Below, in pieces: positions 25,363 to 34,352 of a stretch of DNA of 64,000 bases (within the stretch, counting starts at the first letter, position 1; each line of letters opens with the position of its first letter). The DNA lies in the NCBI GenBank assembly GCA_016709225.1, contig JADJEE010000002.1:2170001-2234000 (forward strand), read 5' to 3'. The notes under the pieces are model-generated. The model had not been told where the DNA came from, searched no databases, and saw only the letters and a program-made list of their open reading frames with translations. Position numbers and translations under genes: made by a program. Source of the DNA: Deltaproteobacteria bacterium. GTDB taxonomy: Bacteria; Myxococcota_A; Polyangia; Nannocystales; Nannocystaceae.

Positions 25363-26559
25363 CTAGATCCCCTGCTCCGGCGACATCGCCACCCGCGTGA
25401 CCCCAGCGCCGGCCTTGCTCGCGCGGGCCAGCCGCGCCTCGGCATCCGCCGGCCACTCGCGGTAGGGGTAACGGTACTTGCCGTCGACCGCGAAGCGCAG
25501 CAGCGGATATGCGTAGTCGGTGAACGGCGCCGGCACGTGGCCAAGCGCCTCGATCACGCGGCGATTGTCGAACACGGTGTCGTAGGTGAGGTACGGCAGG
25601 AAGACCTTCATCAGCGACGCCGCCGGCGACAGGCCATACTTGCGCGGGGTCGCCATCAGGCCCTCGACCGCCAGCGCGAACGGCTTCTCGAGCTGCGGCA
25701 AGAACACGCTGCGGGCGCGGTGACCGGCGCGACGCAGGCCGTCGACGACCTCGCCGTAGGTCAGCGAGCCCTCACCCGACGACAGGTGATAGATGCCGTG
25801 CTTCGGCGACGGATCGATGTGGATGCGGGCAATGGCCTCACCGACGTAGTTGGCCGGCACGATGTCGACCCGCCACTCGCGGCGCAGCGGTAGCACCCGC
25901 ATCACCGCGAGCGCCGCGAACGCGCGCACCATGTCGAACTGCGTGGTCTCGGGGAAGCGGCTGTCGCCGAGCACGATGCTGGGCCGGAAGATGGTGCTCG
26001 GCACCTCCGGCAGCAGCTCGTGGACCATGTGCTCGCAGAACTTCTTGGTCCGCGCGTACGGGTCGTAGTCGCTGCGATCCCACTCGATGGCCGCGTCCTC
26101 CTGCACGACCTCGGCGTTGCGATGGCCGGCGACCGCCACCGTCGACACGTCGCTGAAGCGGCGCAGGCCGTGGGCGTCCTGGGCTTCGCGCGCGAGCTTG
26201 ATGAGCTCGAGGGTGCCGCGGAGGTTGACGTTGAAGCAGACCTTGTCGCTCTTGCGGTTGAGCGAGGCGGCGCAGTGGATCACCGAGCGCATGGTGTCGA
26301 CCAGCCGCGCGCGCGCGTCGGGCCGTAGGCCCAGGCCGTCGACGGTGAGGTCGCCGAGGTAGATGTCGAAGCGGGGCAGCGCCGCGGCGAAGCGGTCGAA
26401 GTCCATGTGCAGCTGCATCGACTTCCACAGCCGCTGCTGGCCCTCGGCCTCCGACTTGGCCCGCACCAACACCGCGATGCGATCGTCGGTGCGGGTGAGC
26501 AGCTCGTTGGCCACGTAGGAGCCGATGTATCCGGTCGCGCCGGTGAGCAGGATGGTCAC
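25363..26559 (-). CDS. Extended SDR, thioester-reductase-like NAD(P)-dependent oxidoreductase
   Basis: This encodes 398 residues starting with GTG immediately after the stop of the upstream reductase gene, with no intergenic base. The Rossmann motif TGATGYIG sits at residues 6-13, NVNLRGTLELIKLA follows the NADP-binding strand, and the catalytic Tyr-Lys pair is in YDPYARTKKFCE. RPSIVLGDSRF is the usual post-catalytic R-P-x-x-x-x-G segment. Members of this branch reduce acyl thioesters or act as sugar or 3-beta-hydroxy epimerase/dehydrogenases. The C-terminal region (near 270-370) has the helical character of thioester reductases. Because it directly follows a fatty acyl-CoA reductase, I infer that it acts on a lipid or lipid-linked intermediate in the same pathway. 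The exact substrate cannot be read from the sequence. Confidence 0.87.
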   Translation of the reverse strand: MTILLTGATGYIGSYVANELLTRTDDRIAVLVRAKSEAEGQQRLWKSMQLHMDFDRFAAALPRFDIYLGDLTVDGLGLRPDARARLVDTMRSVIHCAASLNRKSDKVCFNVNLRGTLELIKLAREAQDAHGLRRFSDVSTVAVAGHRNAEVVQEDAAIEWDRSDYDPYARTKKFCEHMVHELLPEVPSTIFRPSIVLGDSRFPETTQFDMVRAFAALAVMRVLPLRREWRVDIVPANYVGEAIARIHIDPSPKHGIYHLSSGEGSLTYGEVVDGLRRAGHRARSVFLPQLEKPFALAVEGLMATPRKYGLSPAASLMKVFLPYLTYDTVFDNRRVIEALGHVPAPFTDYAYPLLRFAVDGKYRYPYREWPADAEARLARASKAGAGVTRVAMSPEQGI

Positions 26560-28308
26560 TTAGCCTACCTCCCCCACCGAGCTACCGCTGGGCTTGCCCG
26601 AGCTCGCGACCGACGCGTTGGTCGTCGCCGGCGGATCGAGCAGGCGGAACGGGGTCGCCGGTGCGTAGATTTCCTTCGGTTTGTCTTCGTACTCGGGGAA
26701 GCACCAGCGGCGCAGCCCCGGCATGTGCACGTCGAGCCAGTACGAGCGCCACTCGATGGTCTCGGGCGCGAAGCGGAACTCGGGCTCGGCGATCACGTGC
26801 TTGTCGATCGCGCGGCACACGAACACGCAGAAGTGCTCGTAGGTGAACGGCATGAACAGCTCGAGCACGTCCTCGATCTGCCGCAGCTTGCGGACGCCAT
26901 TATCGGTGGTCTTCGACATGTCGTCGGCCCACTCGCGGACCTCACTGGGGATCTTCTCGGGCCGCCCGTGCTTCAGGTAGCGGGTGACCTGCGCCATCAG
27001 CTTGCGGATGTTGGTCACGTTGAGCACGTGCTCGGGGTCGGCCGCCTTGGCGTCCCATCGCGACAAGACCAGCTTGTCGAGCGCGGTGCCGCCGTGCTTG
27101 CGCAGGTGCTGGCGATGGCCCAGCGCCGACAGCTCGGTCAGGCGGTCGATGGCGAGGAAGTTCCGGTCCGACGAGCCGCATTGATAGATGCGGGTGGCCT
27201 CGCCGCGGATGAGCGCGCAGGCCACGATCGTGATGGCCTTGCACACGAAGTCGACCGGGATGATGTCGAGCGGGTTGCCGGCCGCGGCCGGCACGTGGCG
27301 GAACCAGGTGCCGGCGAGGTAGACCAGCGGACCCGAGGTGTTGAAGCCCTCGTTCCAGCCCGCGAACGGGAACTCGGTCGCGCTCTCGACGATCGCTGGG
27401 CGCAGCACCGCGAAGCGCAGCTTGTCGCCGCGCTCCTCGAGCAGCGCCTCGGCCAGCGCCTTGGTGTACGTGTACGTGTTGGGCCAGCCCAGCACCTTGG
27501 CGCGATCGGTGCCGGCGTTCGCCATGTTCTCGCGCAGCCGCTTGCGCTTGAGGCGGGTGACCATGTCGGTCACCCGCTTGGCGTCGCTGCCCTCGTGACC
27601 GCGCTCGGCCAGTCGCCGCAGCACGTCCTCGCGCAGGGTCGCCTCGGTCGCGGGGTCGTCGTTGTCGGCGATCACGCCGGCGATGATCTGCTTGAGGGTC
27701 TCGTACTCGGCGCTGGCCGACAGCACGCTCCCGTTGGGCGTGCGCTCGCGGACCGGCACCTCGCCCACGCGACCGTCGCGGTGGCCGGCGACGTAGCAGG
27801 TCGAGACGTGCAGCAGCGTGCCGTGATCGCTGCGCTCGCAGAAGTCGGCCACGTTGAGCGCGCCGCCGACGTTCGAGGCCATCGCCTCGCGGACGTCGGG
27901 GTTGAAGTCGACCAGGCCGGCGAAGTTGATCACCACGTCGACGTCACGCAGAAGCCGCGCCTCGGTCTGCTCGTCCATGCCGAGGTGGGGCTGCGAGACG
28001 TCGCCGCCGATGACCTCGACGCGCTGCGAGACGAACTCGCTCATGCGCTCGCCGTGGGCCTCGTGCAGGCCCTTGAAGACGTGGCTCTCGTTGACGATCT
28101 TCTCGAAGCGCTCGCGCGCGCCGCGGCCCTTGCCGCGCAGCAGCACATAGATGCGGCCGATCTGCGGCAGCTGCTGCAGCATCATCGCCAGCCACACCTT
28201 GCCCACGAAGCCCGACGCGCCGGTGAGCAGCACGTGCTTGCCGGTGAGCGTCTCGCGGATCGAGAAGGCGCCGTCGCGCGCGCTGGCGGTGCTCGAGGTG
28301 TCGCTCAT
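26560..28308 (-). CDS. Fatty acyl-CoA reductase (alcohol-forming type)
   Basis: This encodes 582 residues from the ATG at 28308, which overlaps the stop of the HAD-like gene (ATGA). The NADPH-binding motif TGASGFVGK lies at residues 29-37. The large Rossmann domain contains the catalytic Y-T-Y-T-K-A-L-A-E (Tyr-x-x-x-Lys) motif and VLRPAIVESA, as in FAR/MaFAR enzymes. A C-terminal Sterile/FAR_C-like region follows (near 440-560, with FTYEHFCVFVCRAID and WRSYWLDVHMPGL). Enzymes of this type reduce fatty acyl-CoA or acyl-ACP to alcohols or aldehydes for wax esters, ether lipids or glycolipids. The insert near residues 165-230 (DPATEATLREDVLRRL) is typical of bacterial members. It is the second gene of the operon with the HAD-like protein, SDR and pyruvyl transferase. 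Confidence 0.9.
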   Translation of the reverse strand: MSDTSSTASARDGAFSIRETLTGKHVLLTGASGFVGKVWLAMMLQQLPQIGRIYVLLRGKGRGARERFEKIVNESHVFKGLHEAHGERMSEFVSQRVEVIGGDVSQPHLGMDEQTEARLLRDVDVVINFAGLVDFNPDVREAMASNVGGALNVADFCERSDHGTLLHVSTCYVAGHRDGRVGEVPVRERTPNGSVLSASAEYETLKQIIAGVIADNDDPATEATLREDVLRRLAERGHEGSDAKRVTDMVTRLKRKRLRENMANAGTDRAKVLGWPNTYTYTKALAEALLEERGDKLRFAVLRPAIVESATEFPFAGWNEGFNTSGPLVYLAGTWFRHVPAAAGNPLDIIPVDFVCKAITIVACALIRGEATRIYQCGSSDRNFLAIDRLTELSALGHRQHLRKHGGTALDKLVLSRWDAKAADPEHVLNVTNIRKLMAQVTRYLKHGRPEKIPSEVREWADDMSKTTDNGVRKLRQIEDVLELFMPFTYEHFCVFVCRAIDKHVIAEPEFRFAPETIEWRSYWLDVHMPGLRRWCFPEYEDKPKEIYAPATPFRLLDPPATTNASVASSGKPSGSSVGEVG

Positions 28309-28982
28309 GCCTTGTAGTCCATGACCGGCCAGTCGGCCTCGCGTGCGGCCTTGCGCAGCGTGAGGTCGGCATTGACCGCGCAGGGGTGACCGACCGCCGA
28401 CAACAACAACAGGTCGGGACCGTGGGCGCCGTAGGCGAACGACCGCGAGAGGTCGATGTCGTGCTCGGCGGCATACTGGCGCAGCCACTTGCCGCCCTCG
28501 TAGCCGCCCAGGATGGGCTCGCGCAGCTTGCCGGTGGCCTTGCCGTCGCGGTACTCGAGGTGGTTGCAGACCAGCTCGTCGACGTGGCGCCAGCGCTCGC
28601 GCATGCGCTCCATGATCTCGGCGATGCCCTCGCTCAGCACCACCACGCGGTGGCCATCGGCCTTGGCCTTGCGCATGAGCTCGACGCCGCTGTCGAGCAC
28701 CTTCTCGGACAGCACGTCCTCGACGTACTCCTCCGACAGCACGACGATGCGGTCCTCGGTCATGTCGCGATAGCAGAGGTGCGCGACCCGGTTGCCCATG
28801 GTGCGGTCGTTCTGGCCCAGCAGGCCGAACACCGGCACCGAGGCCAGCGCCTGGCCGAAGCGGAGCGCACGCTCGCGCATGCCGGCCCGCTGGCCGGCCA
28901 TGAACATCGCGGCATGCATCACGCCGTTGGAGACCAGGACGCCTTCGGCGCGGAAGAAGGCTGCGGTGTGCTTTGCGCTCAT
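28305..28982 (-). CDS. HAD subfamily IB-like protein, probable pseudoenzyme
   Basis: This encodes 225 residues from the ATG at 28982; the frame upstream to 29174 is arginine-rich and not credible. The overall pattern is HAD-IB (phosphoserine-phosphatase-like), with motif II around VVVLSEGI (Ser117), motif III lysine in GGYEGGKWLR (Lys165), and motif IV AYGAHGPDLLLL. However, motif I reads FFRAEGVL, so both essential aspartates of D-x-D-G-T are replaced (Arg11, Glu13). In motif IV the first metal-binding Asp is Ala186, with Asp190 kept. Classical phosphatase activity should be lost. HAD-IB domains are often found with, or fused to, acyltransferases and fatty acyl reductases. Here the gene opens the FAR/SDR/pyruvyl-transferase operon, so I infer a structural or regulatory role for the reductase. 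Confidence 0.83.
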   Translation of the reverse strand: MSAKHTAAFFRAEGVLVSNGVMHAAMFMAGQRAGMRERALRFGQALASVPVFGLLGQNDRTMGNRVAHLCYRDMTEDRIVVLSEEYVEDVLSEKVLDSGVELMRKAKADGHRVVVLSEGIAEIMERMRERWRHVDELVCNHLEYRDGKATGKLREPILGGYEGGKWLRQYAAEHDIDLSRSFAYGAHGPDLLLLSAVGHPCAVNADLTLRKAAREADWPVMDYKA

Positions 28983-29192
28983 CGTGTCGTGGCGGCCGGC
29001 GAGTCTACCGGGGGGCCGCCCGCGCTTGTACACCGGAAGCCCGCGGCCCCAAGTGCGCAGATCGAGCTGGCACTTGCGCACACTCACGGTCGGCAGGCGC
29101 GAACGCCCCTGCGCACCGGTGCATGGGCCGGGAATCGCAAGGTGATCCGCTCGGGTGCTGGCACGCCTGCGCACGCGCCGTAGCGCCGGCGA

Positions 29193-30356
29193 TCAGCGCC
29201 GTCGCTCGATGCGGTGCACCTCGGTGCGCTCGCCATCGGCGAAGGTCAAGCGCACGGACACGAAGTCGACCTTCGGATCGATCTCGATCATCGGCAGCGT
29301 GCCGTCGGGGATCGCCATCGGGTCGCGCGGATCGCAGGGTGGCAGGCTGAACTCGCGGTCGGGCGTGTCGGTGTCGAGTCCGTACTCCAGCCGATCGATC
29401 GAGCAGCGGTAGACCATCGCGGTGGTGAAGTACAGCCACTTGGCGTTGTCGCCCTCGCCGAGCGCGACCCAGATGTTCGGCATCTTCTCGAGCACCGACT
29501 TGCCGAAGCTGCCCAGCTGCTTGCGCGGCTCGAGCGTGAAGTCGAACGGGCCCTGCCACGCGCCGCTGGGATCGCGGTAGCGGACCTCGATGCGCGTGGT
29601 GTCGGTGCCGAGCGGCACGGTGAAGTAGCTCTCGAAGGTCTTGAAGTCCGTCTCGCCGCCGAGCCGGTACTCCATGCCGGTGTTCAGCTCGCTGGCGGCG
29701 AACGAGATCATCCACCCGGCGTTGCTCGGGCTCGCGGTCATCGTCAGCGGCGGGTCGGCGGTGAAGGCCGAGATTGCCCCGAGCTTGGCCATGCGCGCCT
29801 GGGCGTCGCGGATCCACGACTCCGCGAGCGCATAGTCGGCGAACCACTTCACGAACTCCGGACCCTTGGCGCGATCGAGGAACTGCTGCAGGTACAGCTT
29901 CTCCTTGCGCTTGGCCGCCAGCGGCTGCAGGCCCATCACGCGATCGGAGACGTCGTTGGCCAGCTCGTAGTAGACCGGCGCAAAATCGGGGTTGCTGGCC
30001 GCGAGGCGCTCGAGCGCGCTCGCCCGATCACCGGTGGGCAGGATGCGCGCGTGCGCGAACGTGGTCATGACCCCAGGGTTGTCGCGCGCGAGCTCGGCGT
30101 AGATCTTGCGGGCGCCCTCGATGCCATCCTCCAGCTCGAGGATGCGCTGATAGCTGAGGTGCGAGTCGATGAACCCCGGCTCACGCTGCAGGCAGGTCGC
30201 GAACGCCGAGCGTGCCGTGCGGTAGTCGCCCCTGCGCTCGGCCTCGCGGGCGATCTGGCAGTCGTCGCCGACCGCGACGTCGGTGGGGGGCTTGCCACAG
30301 GCCGCGGTCGCGAGGCTCGCAGCGAAGAAGGTTCGTCGACCAAATCGGAAGCTCAT
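29193..30356 (-). CDS. TPR-containing lipoprotein with a C-terminal beta-rich domain
   Basis: This encodes 387 residues. I chose the ATG at 30356 (MSFRFGRRTFFAASLATAAC), whose twin-arginine-like signal ends in a lipobox. Residues about 25-150 form TPR-like helical pairs (AREAERRGDYRTARSAFATCLQ, ALERLAASNPDFAPVYYELA). From about 190 onward the sequence is beta-rich, with repeated strands such as AGWMISFAAS and TTRIEVRYRDPSGAWQGPFDFTL, ending in DFVSVRLTFADGERTEVHRI. I do not recognise the C-terminal family; it resembles a carbohydrate-binding or Ig-like sandwich. It is probably anchored in the envelope facing the periplasm. It precedes the HAD/FAR operon on the same strand by about 210 bases, too far to assume co-transcription. 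Confidence 0.8.
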   Translation of the reverse strand: MSFRFGRRTFFAASLATAACGKPPTDVAVGDDCQIAREAERRGDYRTARSAFATCLQREPGFIDSHLSYQRILELEDGIEGARKIYAELARDNPGVMTTFAHARILPTGDRASALERLAASNPDFAPVYYELANDVSDRVMGLQPLAAKRKEKLYLQQFLDRAKGPEFVKWFADYALAESWIRDAQARMAKLGAISAFTADPPLTMTASPSNAGWMISFAASELNTGMEYRLGGETDFKTFESYFTVPLGTDTTRIEVRYRDPSGAWQGPFDFTLEPRKQLGSFGKSVLEKMPNIWVALGEGDNAKWLYFTTAMVYRCSIDRLEYGLDTDTPDREFSLPPCDPRDPMAIPDGTLPMIEIDPKVDFVSVRLTFADGERTEVHRIERRR

Positions 30357-30600
30357 GGCGGGTGGTCCAGAGACGTCGGAGCGCGTCGATCGATTGTCGC
30401 AGCGTGCGAGCGCGCGCGCCACGGGCGATCACGCGTCGACGTGGGGCCAATCGCGGACGGGGGGACGAGCGCGTGCGCGCAGCGGCTCGGGCGCGTGCGG
30501 GTCGCCGACCGGCGCTCGCGCCTCGCGGTCTACTCGTCGACGCACGCCGGCGTCTCGAGCGGGTGGAGTTCCGTCGCGCATCCCTCGGCCCCCGCCCAAC

Positions 30601-31395
30601 TCACCGCTTGATCGCGCGGGTCAGCAGATAGTCCTGCCGAATCATATTATCATGAAAGTACTCTGCCGCCAGCGCCTCGAGGTCCGCGCGCAGCATCGCG
30701 GCGCGCGGCGGATCGTGGGCATCGAGGCCTGCCAACAATCGCTGCGCGGGGCCGCCGGATTCCATGAATGCGCGGTAGTGCTGCACGCTGAGCGTCTGCA
30801 GCCACATGCTGGCGCGGTCGAAACGCAGATCGTTCACGTCGTCGCCGAGGCGGTCGCGGACGATGTGCGGGTCACCCCACAGCGACGGGGCCGCCACGCC
30901 CGAGGGGGTCGGCGGGCCGTAGCGGCCGAGCAGCTCGAACATGCGACCGACGAACAGCTCCGGCGGCCACGTCGAGAATGCAATCGTGCCGCCGGGTCGC
31001 AACACCCGCAGCATCTCGGCGATGACCACCGCGGGGCGCGGCGCGAACATGTGGCCGAACTGGCTCACCACGACGTCGAACGACGCCGATTCGAACGGCA
31101 GCGCCTCGGCATCGGCCTCGTGGACCTCGAGCGAGAGACCCATGAGCTGGGCGTTGTGCCGCGCCCGCACGACCAGCTCGGGCGTGAGATCCGCGCCCGT
31201 CACATGCGCACCGAGGCGCGCCGCCGTCAGTGCGACCACGCCGGTGCCACAGGCGACGTCGAGCACACGGGTGCCCGCGGTGACGCCGGCGAAGGCGACC
31301 AGGCGCGGTGCCGAGGTGGCGGTGGCATTCTCGAACTGGGCGAAGTTCGACCACGCGGATTTCTGCTGCTGCTTGAACGCGGTGATGGAGTCCAT
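30601..31395 (-). CDS. Class I SAM-dependent methyltransferase
   Basis: This encodes 264 residues from the ATG at 31395; a GTG at 31416 would add seven residues and cannot be excluded. Motif I is VLDVACGTGVVAL (near residue 43), followed by the acidic end of strand 2 (VTGADLT), a HEADAEALPFESASFDVVVSQFG block (motifs II/III) and LRVLRPGGTIAFSTW. This is the UbiE/Coq5-like branch, whose members methylate small molecules such as quinones, lipids or natural products. The substrate here is unknown. The last 25 codons are unusually AT-rich for this genome (for example TTT CAT GAT AAT ATG ATT), giving a patch of rare codons near the end. It is separated from the PhoD gene at 31441 by 45 bases on the same strand and may be its downstream partner. 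Confidence 0.88.
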   Translation of the reverse strand: MDSITAFKQQQKSAWSNFAQFENATATSAPRLVAFAGVTAGTRVLDVACGTGVVALTAARLGAHVTGADLTPELVVRARHNAQLMGLSLEVHEADAEALPFESASFDVVVSQFGHMFAPRPAVVIAEMLRVLRPGGTIAFSTWPPELFVGRMFELLGRYGPPTPSGVAAPSLWGDPHIVRDRLGDDVNDLRFDRASMWLQTLSVQHYRAFMESGGPAQRLLAGLDAHDPPRAAMLRADLEALAAEYFHDNMIRQDYLLTRAIKR

Positions 31396-31440
31396 GGCGA
31401 TGTCGCCACGGTACACCCGCCGTGTGTCGGCCGCCGGGCG

Positions 31441-33102
31441 TCAGGGTGCCGGCGCTGGTGCGTCGTCGCGGGGTGGCGCAGCGCCGCCGTCCTGCACGAG
31501 CTGGTGGCTGCCGGACGCGACCGACCACGCGGCCGCGAGCCTCTCGGCGCCGCCGGTCGTCGACGTCACGTCGCCCACCAACCACCAGCTGCACTGCAGC
31601 CGCTCGGGCGTGACGTCGAGCAGCATGTAGCCGTGCTCGACGAGGTTGCCCCACTTGAGGTGCGGGTGGGTCTGCATGAACTGGGCCGCGCTGTTGGCGG
31701 GGAAGCCCGGCGACGTGACCGACGGCGCGACGAACTCCACCGCGATTGCGCCCGCTGCGGTCGCCGGATCGTAGTCGGCACCGAACGGATCATCGGCCAG
31801 CTCGAACGCCCACGACGAGTGGATGTCGCCGGTCAACACCACGAGATTGTCGGGTGAGCGCTCGCGGATGATGTCGAACAGGCGCGTGCGCGCGGCGGGG
31901 TAGCCATCCCACTGATCGAGGTTGAGCGGTGCCTCGCCCAGGCGCAGCTGCGCGACCATCACCTGCTGCCCGAGCACGCGCCAGGTGACGGCCTCGTCGA
32001 GCACGCCGTCGAGCCACATCTCCTGGGTCTCGCCGAGCAGCTGACGCGCGGGGTCGTCGAGCGACGGGTCGTCGATGCCCTCGGCCTGTGCATCGCGACC
32101 GACGATGCGCGTGTCGAGCAGCACCAGCTGCAGCAGATCGCCGAACCCGAGCGCGCGGTAGACGATGCCGGCCGCGCCCTCGCGGTACGGCAGCCACTCG
32201 GCATAGGCCTGCGCGGCCGCGGACTTGCGATCGGCGAAGGTGCCCTCGGTACCTTCGGTGTGGTTCTCGGCGCCGCCGTCGTAGGCATTGTCGGCGAGCT
32301 CGTGATCGTCCCATACCGCCACCATCGGGTGCTGGCGATGGCACTCCTGCAGGTCGGCATCGCGACGATATTGTGCGTAGCGCTGACGATAATCGTCGAG
32401 CGTGACGGCCTCGTGCTCGGGCTCGTAGGGCCGGATGTCGCCGTATTCGCCGCTGCCGTACTCGTAGATGTAGTCGCCCAGGTGCACCACGAGGTCGAGA
32501 TCGGCGCGCTCGGCCACGCGGCGATAGGCGTGGAAGTAGCCGTGCGCGAGGCTCGAGCACGACACCACGCCGATGCGCAGGCGCGTCACGTCGCCCTCGC
32601 CCGCCGTGCGCGTGCGACCGATGGGCGAGGTGCGGCCCAGCGCGTAGAAGCGGTAGTAGTAGGTCGTGCCGGGCGCGAGGCCGTCGATGTCGAGCTTGAT
32701 GGTGTAGTCGCGCTCGGGGCCGGTCTCGACGTAGGCCGCGGCCACGCGGTGGGCGAACTCGGGATCGGTCGCGACCTCGTAGAACGCCTCGACCGGACCC
32801 TCGGGCGCACCGGTCACGCGCGACCACAGGATCACCGCGTCGAGCAGCGGATCGCCACTCGCGACGCCGTGCTGGAAGAGGTCCTCGGGGCCGGGCTCGC
32901 CGTCGTACGCGTAGTCGGGCAGCCCGTCGTCGCCGGTGCTGCTGCCGGACGAGTCGGCCGCGGTGGTGCCGTCGCCGCTGCCGCTGTCCTGCGTGCCGTC
33001 CGAGCCGGGCTCGGACGAGCCGCAGGCGGTGAAGAGAGGCCAATGCGCCGCGAGCGACCAGGCGCTCGCGCGTCGAAGGAGTTCTCGCCGTGTCAGTGCC
33101 AT
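31441..33102 (-). CDS. PhoD-type alkaline phosphatase/phosphodiesterase lipoprotein
   Basis: This encodes 553 residues. The N-terminus (LTRRELLRRASAWSLAAHW) is a Tat-like signal ending in a lipobox (FTAC), and a Ser/Asp/Gly linker follows. PhoD features appear in order: FQHGVASGDPLLDAVILWSRVT (N-terminal fibronectin-like part), the metal-site segment VVSCSSLAHGYF, HLGDYIYEYG, the core WDDHELADNAYDGG, a VLLDTRIVGRD stretch, and LTGDIHSSWAFEL. These supply the Asp, His and Cys ligands of the calcium/iron centre. PhoD enzymes hydrolyse phosphate mono- and diesters outside the cytoplasm, often under phosphate limitation. I do not see a clear Pho box upstream. Length is normal for the family (about 500-580). 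It is probably exported folded and lipid-anchored. Confidence 0.92.
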   Translation of the reverse strand: MALTRRELLRRASAWSLAAHWPLFTACGSSEPGSDGTQDSGSGDGTTAADSSGSSTGDDGLPDYAYDGEPGPEDLFQHGVASGDPLLDAVILWSRVTGAPEGPVEAFYEVATDPEFAHRVAAAYVETGPERDYTIKLDIDGLAPGTTYYYRFYALGRTSPIGRTRTAGEGDVTRLRIGVVSCSSLAHGYFHAYRRVAERADLDLVVHLGDYIYEYGSGEYGDIRPYEPEHEAVTLDDYRQRYAQYRRDADLQECHRQHPMVAVWDDHELADNAYDGGAENHTEGTEGTFADRKSAAAQAYAEWLPYREGAAGIVYRALGFGDLLQLVLLDTRIVGRDAQAEGIDDPSLDDPARQLLGETQEMWLDGVLDEAVTWRVLGQQVMVAQLRLGEAPLNLDQWDGYPAARTRLFDIIRERSPDNLVVLTGDIHSSWAFELADDPFGADYDPATAAGAIAVEFVAPSVTSPGFPANSAAQFMQTHPHLKWGNLVEHGYMLLDVTPERLQCSWWLVGDVTSTTGGAERLAAAWSVASGSHQLVQDGGAAPPRDDAPAPAP

Positions 33103-33208
33103 GTCGAACGCGTCCTTCGTCGCAGTACCAGCAAAACCACGGGCTTGGGAAGCGGCACGCCGACGATGTCACGGGGCTGTTGCAGGCCCGCTTCGGCGCG
33201 GTGCAGCG

Positions 33209-34162
33209 TCAGGGCGCGCGCGTGAAGCACGACCAGCTCAGGCACTCTCGCAGGGCGTCGCGCTCGTGCATGACGTTGCTGTGGCCGACGCTGGTGTGCA
33301 CGAACGCAACCCGTGCGCGGACCATCTTGCTGCGCTCGAGCTTCTCGTCGCTGAGCTCGAGCCGCGAGGTGATGCCCTCGGCTTCGAGCTCGGCGCGCAG
33401 CTTCTTGCAGTTGGCCTCGACCGCGCCCTTGGTGTACCAGGCAACCAGCTTGTGCCGCTCGCGGGCGGCGTTGTGATCGCGCCTGGCCGCGATCCACTCG
33501 CGGAACTGATCGCGCCCGCCGTAGAGCGCATCGAAGAGATAGACCTCGTTGACGTTCCAGCCGCCCTGCGCGACGCAGGCCGCCGCCACGCGGTAGCCCC
33601 CGGAGTGCGCCGAGATCACCGTCGCGCCGATGCGTGCGGCCGCAGGGATCGCGGCGCCCCCGAGCGCCTTGCTCACCTCCGGGGTCTGCAGCGCCTTGCG
33701 GATCTCGCCGAGGAACGCCAGCAGACCACCCTCGCGCTCGAGCTTGCCGCCGCGCGAGTCCTTGGCCTCGACGGGACCCTGCGGCACCACGAGGATCGCG
33801 TTCTGCCGGCTGGCGTGGAACTGCTCGCGCAGCTGGTGGCGATCGAGCACGTGCTTGGCGGTGTTGCTGTGCCCGTGGAAGTGCACCATCGTGTCGATGC
33901 GCTGCTCCTGTGACACGCGGAAGTGTCGCGGCACGAACACGAAGCAGCTGTTGTCGCGGTACGGCGTGCCCTCGCACGGGAACGGGCCGTTGGCGAGCCC
34001 GAACTCGACGGTCACGCCGAGCTCTCCGGCCGTGGTCCCGCGCAGACCGACGTCGAGGGCGGTGGCCCTCGCCGACGCGCGACCCGGCAACCACAGCGTC
34101 GGCGCGACGCCGGCGATTGCGAGCGCGCGCAGCAGATCCCGTCGTGCGATGCGGCCGGCCAC
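33209..34162 (-). CDS. Tat-exported alpha/beta-hydrolase-like protein
   Basis: This encodes 317 residues. I chose the GTG at 34162 because a GGGGG lies just upstream and the protein then opens with a twin-arginine signal (VAGRIARRDLLRALAIAG) ending near ASARA; the longer frame to 34537 overlaps the divergent gene. The mature protein has an alpha/beta-hydrolase plan: MVHFHGHSNTAKH (oxyanion region), VVPQGP, a nucleophile elbow AHSGGYRVAAA, an acidic position in YLFDALYGG, and a C-terminal His in TSVGHSNVM. Three cysteines fall in the C-terminal half. I cannot name the subfamily or substrate. It is secreted to the periplasm or beyond. It is divergently arranged with the PSD lipoprotein at 34353, with about 190 bases between them for promoters. 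Confidence 0.78.
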   Translation of the reverse strand: MAGRIARRDLLRALAIAGVAPTLWLPGRASARATALDVGLRGTTAGELGVTVEFGLANGPFPCEGTPYRDNSCFVFVPRHFRVSQEQRIDTMVHFHGHSNTAKHVLDRHQLREQFHASRQNAILVVPQGPVEAKDSRGGKLEREGGLLAFLGEIRKALQTPEVSKALGGAAIPAAARIGATVISAHSGGYRVAAACVAQGGWNVNEVYLFDALYGGRDQFREWIAARRDHNAARERHKLVAWYTKGAVEANCKKLRAELEAEGITSRLELSDEKLERSKMVRARVAFVHTSVGHSNVMHERDALRECLSWSCFTRAP

Positions 34163-34352
34163 GTTGGCCCCCGAGAATAACCAGGCCGGTCGCGACGCGC
34201 CATTTGGGCCCCGGCGCAAAGCCACGGAATCGAGCCTCGCGGGCGCTCTACCGCGCCTGCGCCCACCGGCCGCGGCGGGCGCGGCCGGGTGCGACCGGGT
34301 GGGAACCTCCAGCGGGCGCGGGGTAACGCACGCAATGCAGGAGACGACGACG

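Noticed and set aside
26407..28317. 636-codon plus-strand frame
   Set aside because: Antisense to the fatty acyl reductase gene, rich in Arg/His/Gly, no recognisable domain.
29012..29050. Inverted repeat ggggccgc/gcggcccc as a terminator
   Set aside because: Only eight paired bases with a loop of over 20 and no T-run; expected by chance at this GC content.
29066..29076. tggcacttgc as a sigma-54 promoter
   Set aside because: The GG to GC spacing is about five bases rather than the ten required.
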